Part shown: positions 6,110 through 7,420 of the stretch, in pieces
Numbering within the stretch: the first letter of the stretch is position 1
Layout: each line of letters starts with the position of its first letter
From: Dehalococcoidia bacterium
GTDB taxonomy: Bacteria; Chloroflexota; Dehalococcoidia; Dehalococcoidales; G020351185
Direction of reading: 5' to 3'
Assembly: GCA_030640385.1 (NCBI GenBank)
Contig: DAOWJL010000080.1
Span: 1-7,420, forward strand
DNA: 7,420 bases
The notes under the pieces: model-generated
The model's database searches: none
Told to the model about the DNA's origin: nothing
What the model saw: the letters and a program-made list of their open reading frames with translations, nothing else
Program-made: the position numbers and the translations under genes

Positions 6110-7390
6110 CCAGTTATTGCTATTCTCGGAGCCCAGTGGGGAGATGAAGGCAAAGGTAAGGTTGTTGACCAGCTGTCTGAAGAAGCAAGTATGGTCATCC
6201 GCTTTTCAGGAGGCGATAATGCCGGCCATACCGTAATAAATCCACACGGTGAATTCAAGCTACATATTGTTCCATCAGGTATCTTTTATCCCACAACCAC
6301 CTGCCTTATCGGCAATGGTGTAGTCATCAATCCCGCCCGGTTGATTGGGGAAATAGATAACCTTAACAATAGTGGTATCGATACCGGCCGGCTTGTCATC
6401 AGCGACCGCGCCCATCTCGTTATGCCCTATCACACCCTCCTTGACGAGCTTGAGGAAAAATCAAGAGCCGGCAAGGCTATTGGAACAACGCTACGCGGTA
6501 TCGGCCCGGCTTTTACAGACAAAACAGCCAGACTCGGCATCAGGGCTGGCGAGCTCCTCGACAAAAAGGGCTTGCTTGAGCGGCTGAGTTCCATTATGGA
6601 GTTTAAAAACAAGCTTCTAACAAAGGTTTATGGAGCCGATCCTTTATCAATTGAAGTGGTATTCCAGCAGTACTGCCAGTACGGCGAGCGCCTGGCACCT
6701 CATATCAAAGACACGGCAACCCTTATACAGACAGCTCTGGCTAATGATGAACTTATTATCCTCGAGGGAGCACAGGGGGCTCTACTTGATCCCGATTTCG
6801 GCACCTATCCCTACGCCACCTCCTCATCTCCCCTGTCCGGTGGTGCCTGCCTGGGTTCCGGCATCAGCCCGAAATGTATTGATCGCATTCTGGGTGTATT
6901 TAAGGCTTACTGCACCCGGGTCGGTGGCGGGCCATTTCCTACCGAACTTAACGATGAAATGGGCGACCTGATTCGGGAGCAAGCCCACGAATTTGGCACT
7001 ACCACCGGCCGTCCCCGCCGCTGTGGCTGGTTCGATGCCGTTGCCGCCCGTTTTTCCCACCAGATTAACGGCTTCACCGGCATTGCGCTTACACGTCTTG
7101 ATGTCTTTGACATTCTGCCTGAGCTCAAGATATGTACCGCTTACAAATTTAACGGCAAGATAATTGATTATTTTCCGGCCGGCGCTACCGATCTTGAAAA
7201 GTGCCAGCCGGTTTACGAAGAGCTTGACGGCTGGCAGTCAGATACAACTCATATCCGGGAATTTGATGAACTACCGGCCAAAGCTAAAAAATACATAGCC
7301 AGGCTTGAGGAATCAATAGGCTGCCGAACAAACATCGTTTGCGTCGGACCGAGGCGTGAACAAACGATTGAATCCAGTCCTGTTCTTTAG
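6104..7390 (+). CDS. purA: Adenylosuccinate synthetase
   Basis: PurA makes adenylosuccinate from IMP, aspartate and GTP, the first step from IMP to AMP in the cytosol. The 428-residue product is full length for bacteria. It opens with the signature GAQWGDEGKGK (9-19), followed by GGDNAGHTV (36-44); Asp14 and His42 match the catalytic Asp13 and His41 of E. coli. Later blocks are also intact: SDRAHLVMPYH, GTTLRGIGPAFTDK, LEGAQGALLDPDFGTYPY, KAYCTRVGGGPFPTEL, GTTTGRPRRCGWFD (298-311) and the LTRLDVFD guanine-binding segment. The segment after GTYPYATSS reads SPLSGG rather than the common N-x-TAGG. The first ATG overlaps the previous stop as ATGA; a second ATG at 6107 follows immediately, sits 6 bases after the GGGGG at 6096-6100, and would give E. 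coli-like numbering, so it may be the true start. Either way translation is coupled to the membrane enzyme gene upstream. Confidence 0.96.
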   Translation: MMPVIAILGAQWGDEGKGKVVDQLSEEASMVIRFSGGDNAGHTVINPHGEFKLHIVPSGIFYPTTTCLIGNGVVINPARLIGEIDNLNNSGIDTGRLVISDRAHLVMPYHTLLDELEEKSRAGKAIGTTLRGIGPAFTDKTARLGIRAGELLDKKGLLERLSSIMEFKNKLLTKVYGADPLSIEVVFQQYCQYGERLAPHIKDTATLIQTALANDELIILEGAQGALLDPDFGTYPYATSSSPLSGGACLGSGISPKCIDRILGVFKAYCTRVGGGPFPTELNDEMGDLIREQAHEFGTTTGRPRRCGWFDAVAARFSHQINGFTGIALTRLDVFDILPELKICTAYKFNGKIIDYFPAGATDLEKCQPVYEELDGWQSDTTHIREFDELPAKAKKYIARLEESIGCRTNIVCVGPRREQTIESSPVL

Positions 7391-7420
7391 CCCTGAACGG
7401 GTAAATCTATCTTGTAGTTC

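Noticed and set aside
6630..6971. A 113-codon plus-strand frame inside purA
   Set aside because: It is out of frame with the intact purA reading frame and its proline-rich, low-complexity translation looks like a shadow.
7391..7420. Sequence after the purA stop
   Set aside because: Only 30 bases are visible, with no start codon, hairpin with U tract or promoter that could be supported.

Overview
The window is a compact, all-plus-strand stretch of bacterial chromosome of roughly balanced GC content. It carries eight protein-coding genes and no sign of mobile DNA. A short DUF5679-type zinc ribbon, a bacterial inositol-phosphate synthase next to a PimA-like glycosyltransferase, and the style of the housekeeping proteins suggest a Chloroflexota bacterium, perhaps Dehalococcoidia. 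That placement is inference from protein resemblance and gene order, not from a marker-gene comparison.

Region 1 (1-2773) is the end of a translation and RNA-maturation operon: the 3' five-sixths or so of infB (initiation factor IF2, cut by the left window edge), rbfA (30S maturation factor) and truB (tRNA pseudouridine-55 synthase). These are 9 bp and 2 bp apart. A likely intrinsic terminator overlaps the truB stop codon and closes the unit. The ribF and rpsO genes that often follow truB elsewhere are not here.

Region 2 (2774-3135) is regulatory and holds one small gene. A near-consensus promoter drives a 46-residue four-cysteine zinc-ribbon protein that starts at TTG. Behind it lie 139 bp with overlapping inverted repeats and two possible promoters, leading to the next TTG-initiated gene.

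Region 3 (3136-6107) looks like a short pathway for an inositol-containing membrane lipid. It encodes inositol-3-phosphate synthase (makes inositol phosphate from glucose-6-phosphate), a GT4 glycosyltransferase strongly resembling mycobacterial PimA, and a CDP-alcohol phosphatidyltransferase resembling mycobacterial PgsA1 (phosphatidylinositol-phosphate synthase). Together they could make inositol phosphate, attach it to a CDP-activated lipid, and glycosylate the head group. No phosphatase or acyltransferase gene is in view.

Region 4 (6104-7390) is a complete purA (adenylosuccinate synthetase), joined to the lipid genes by an ATGA stop/start overlap. The last 30 bp hold nothing I can call.
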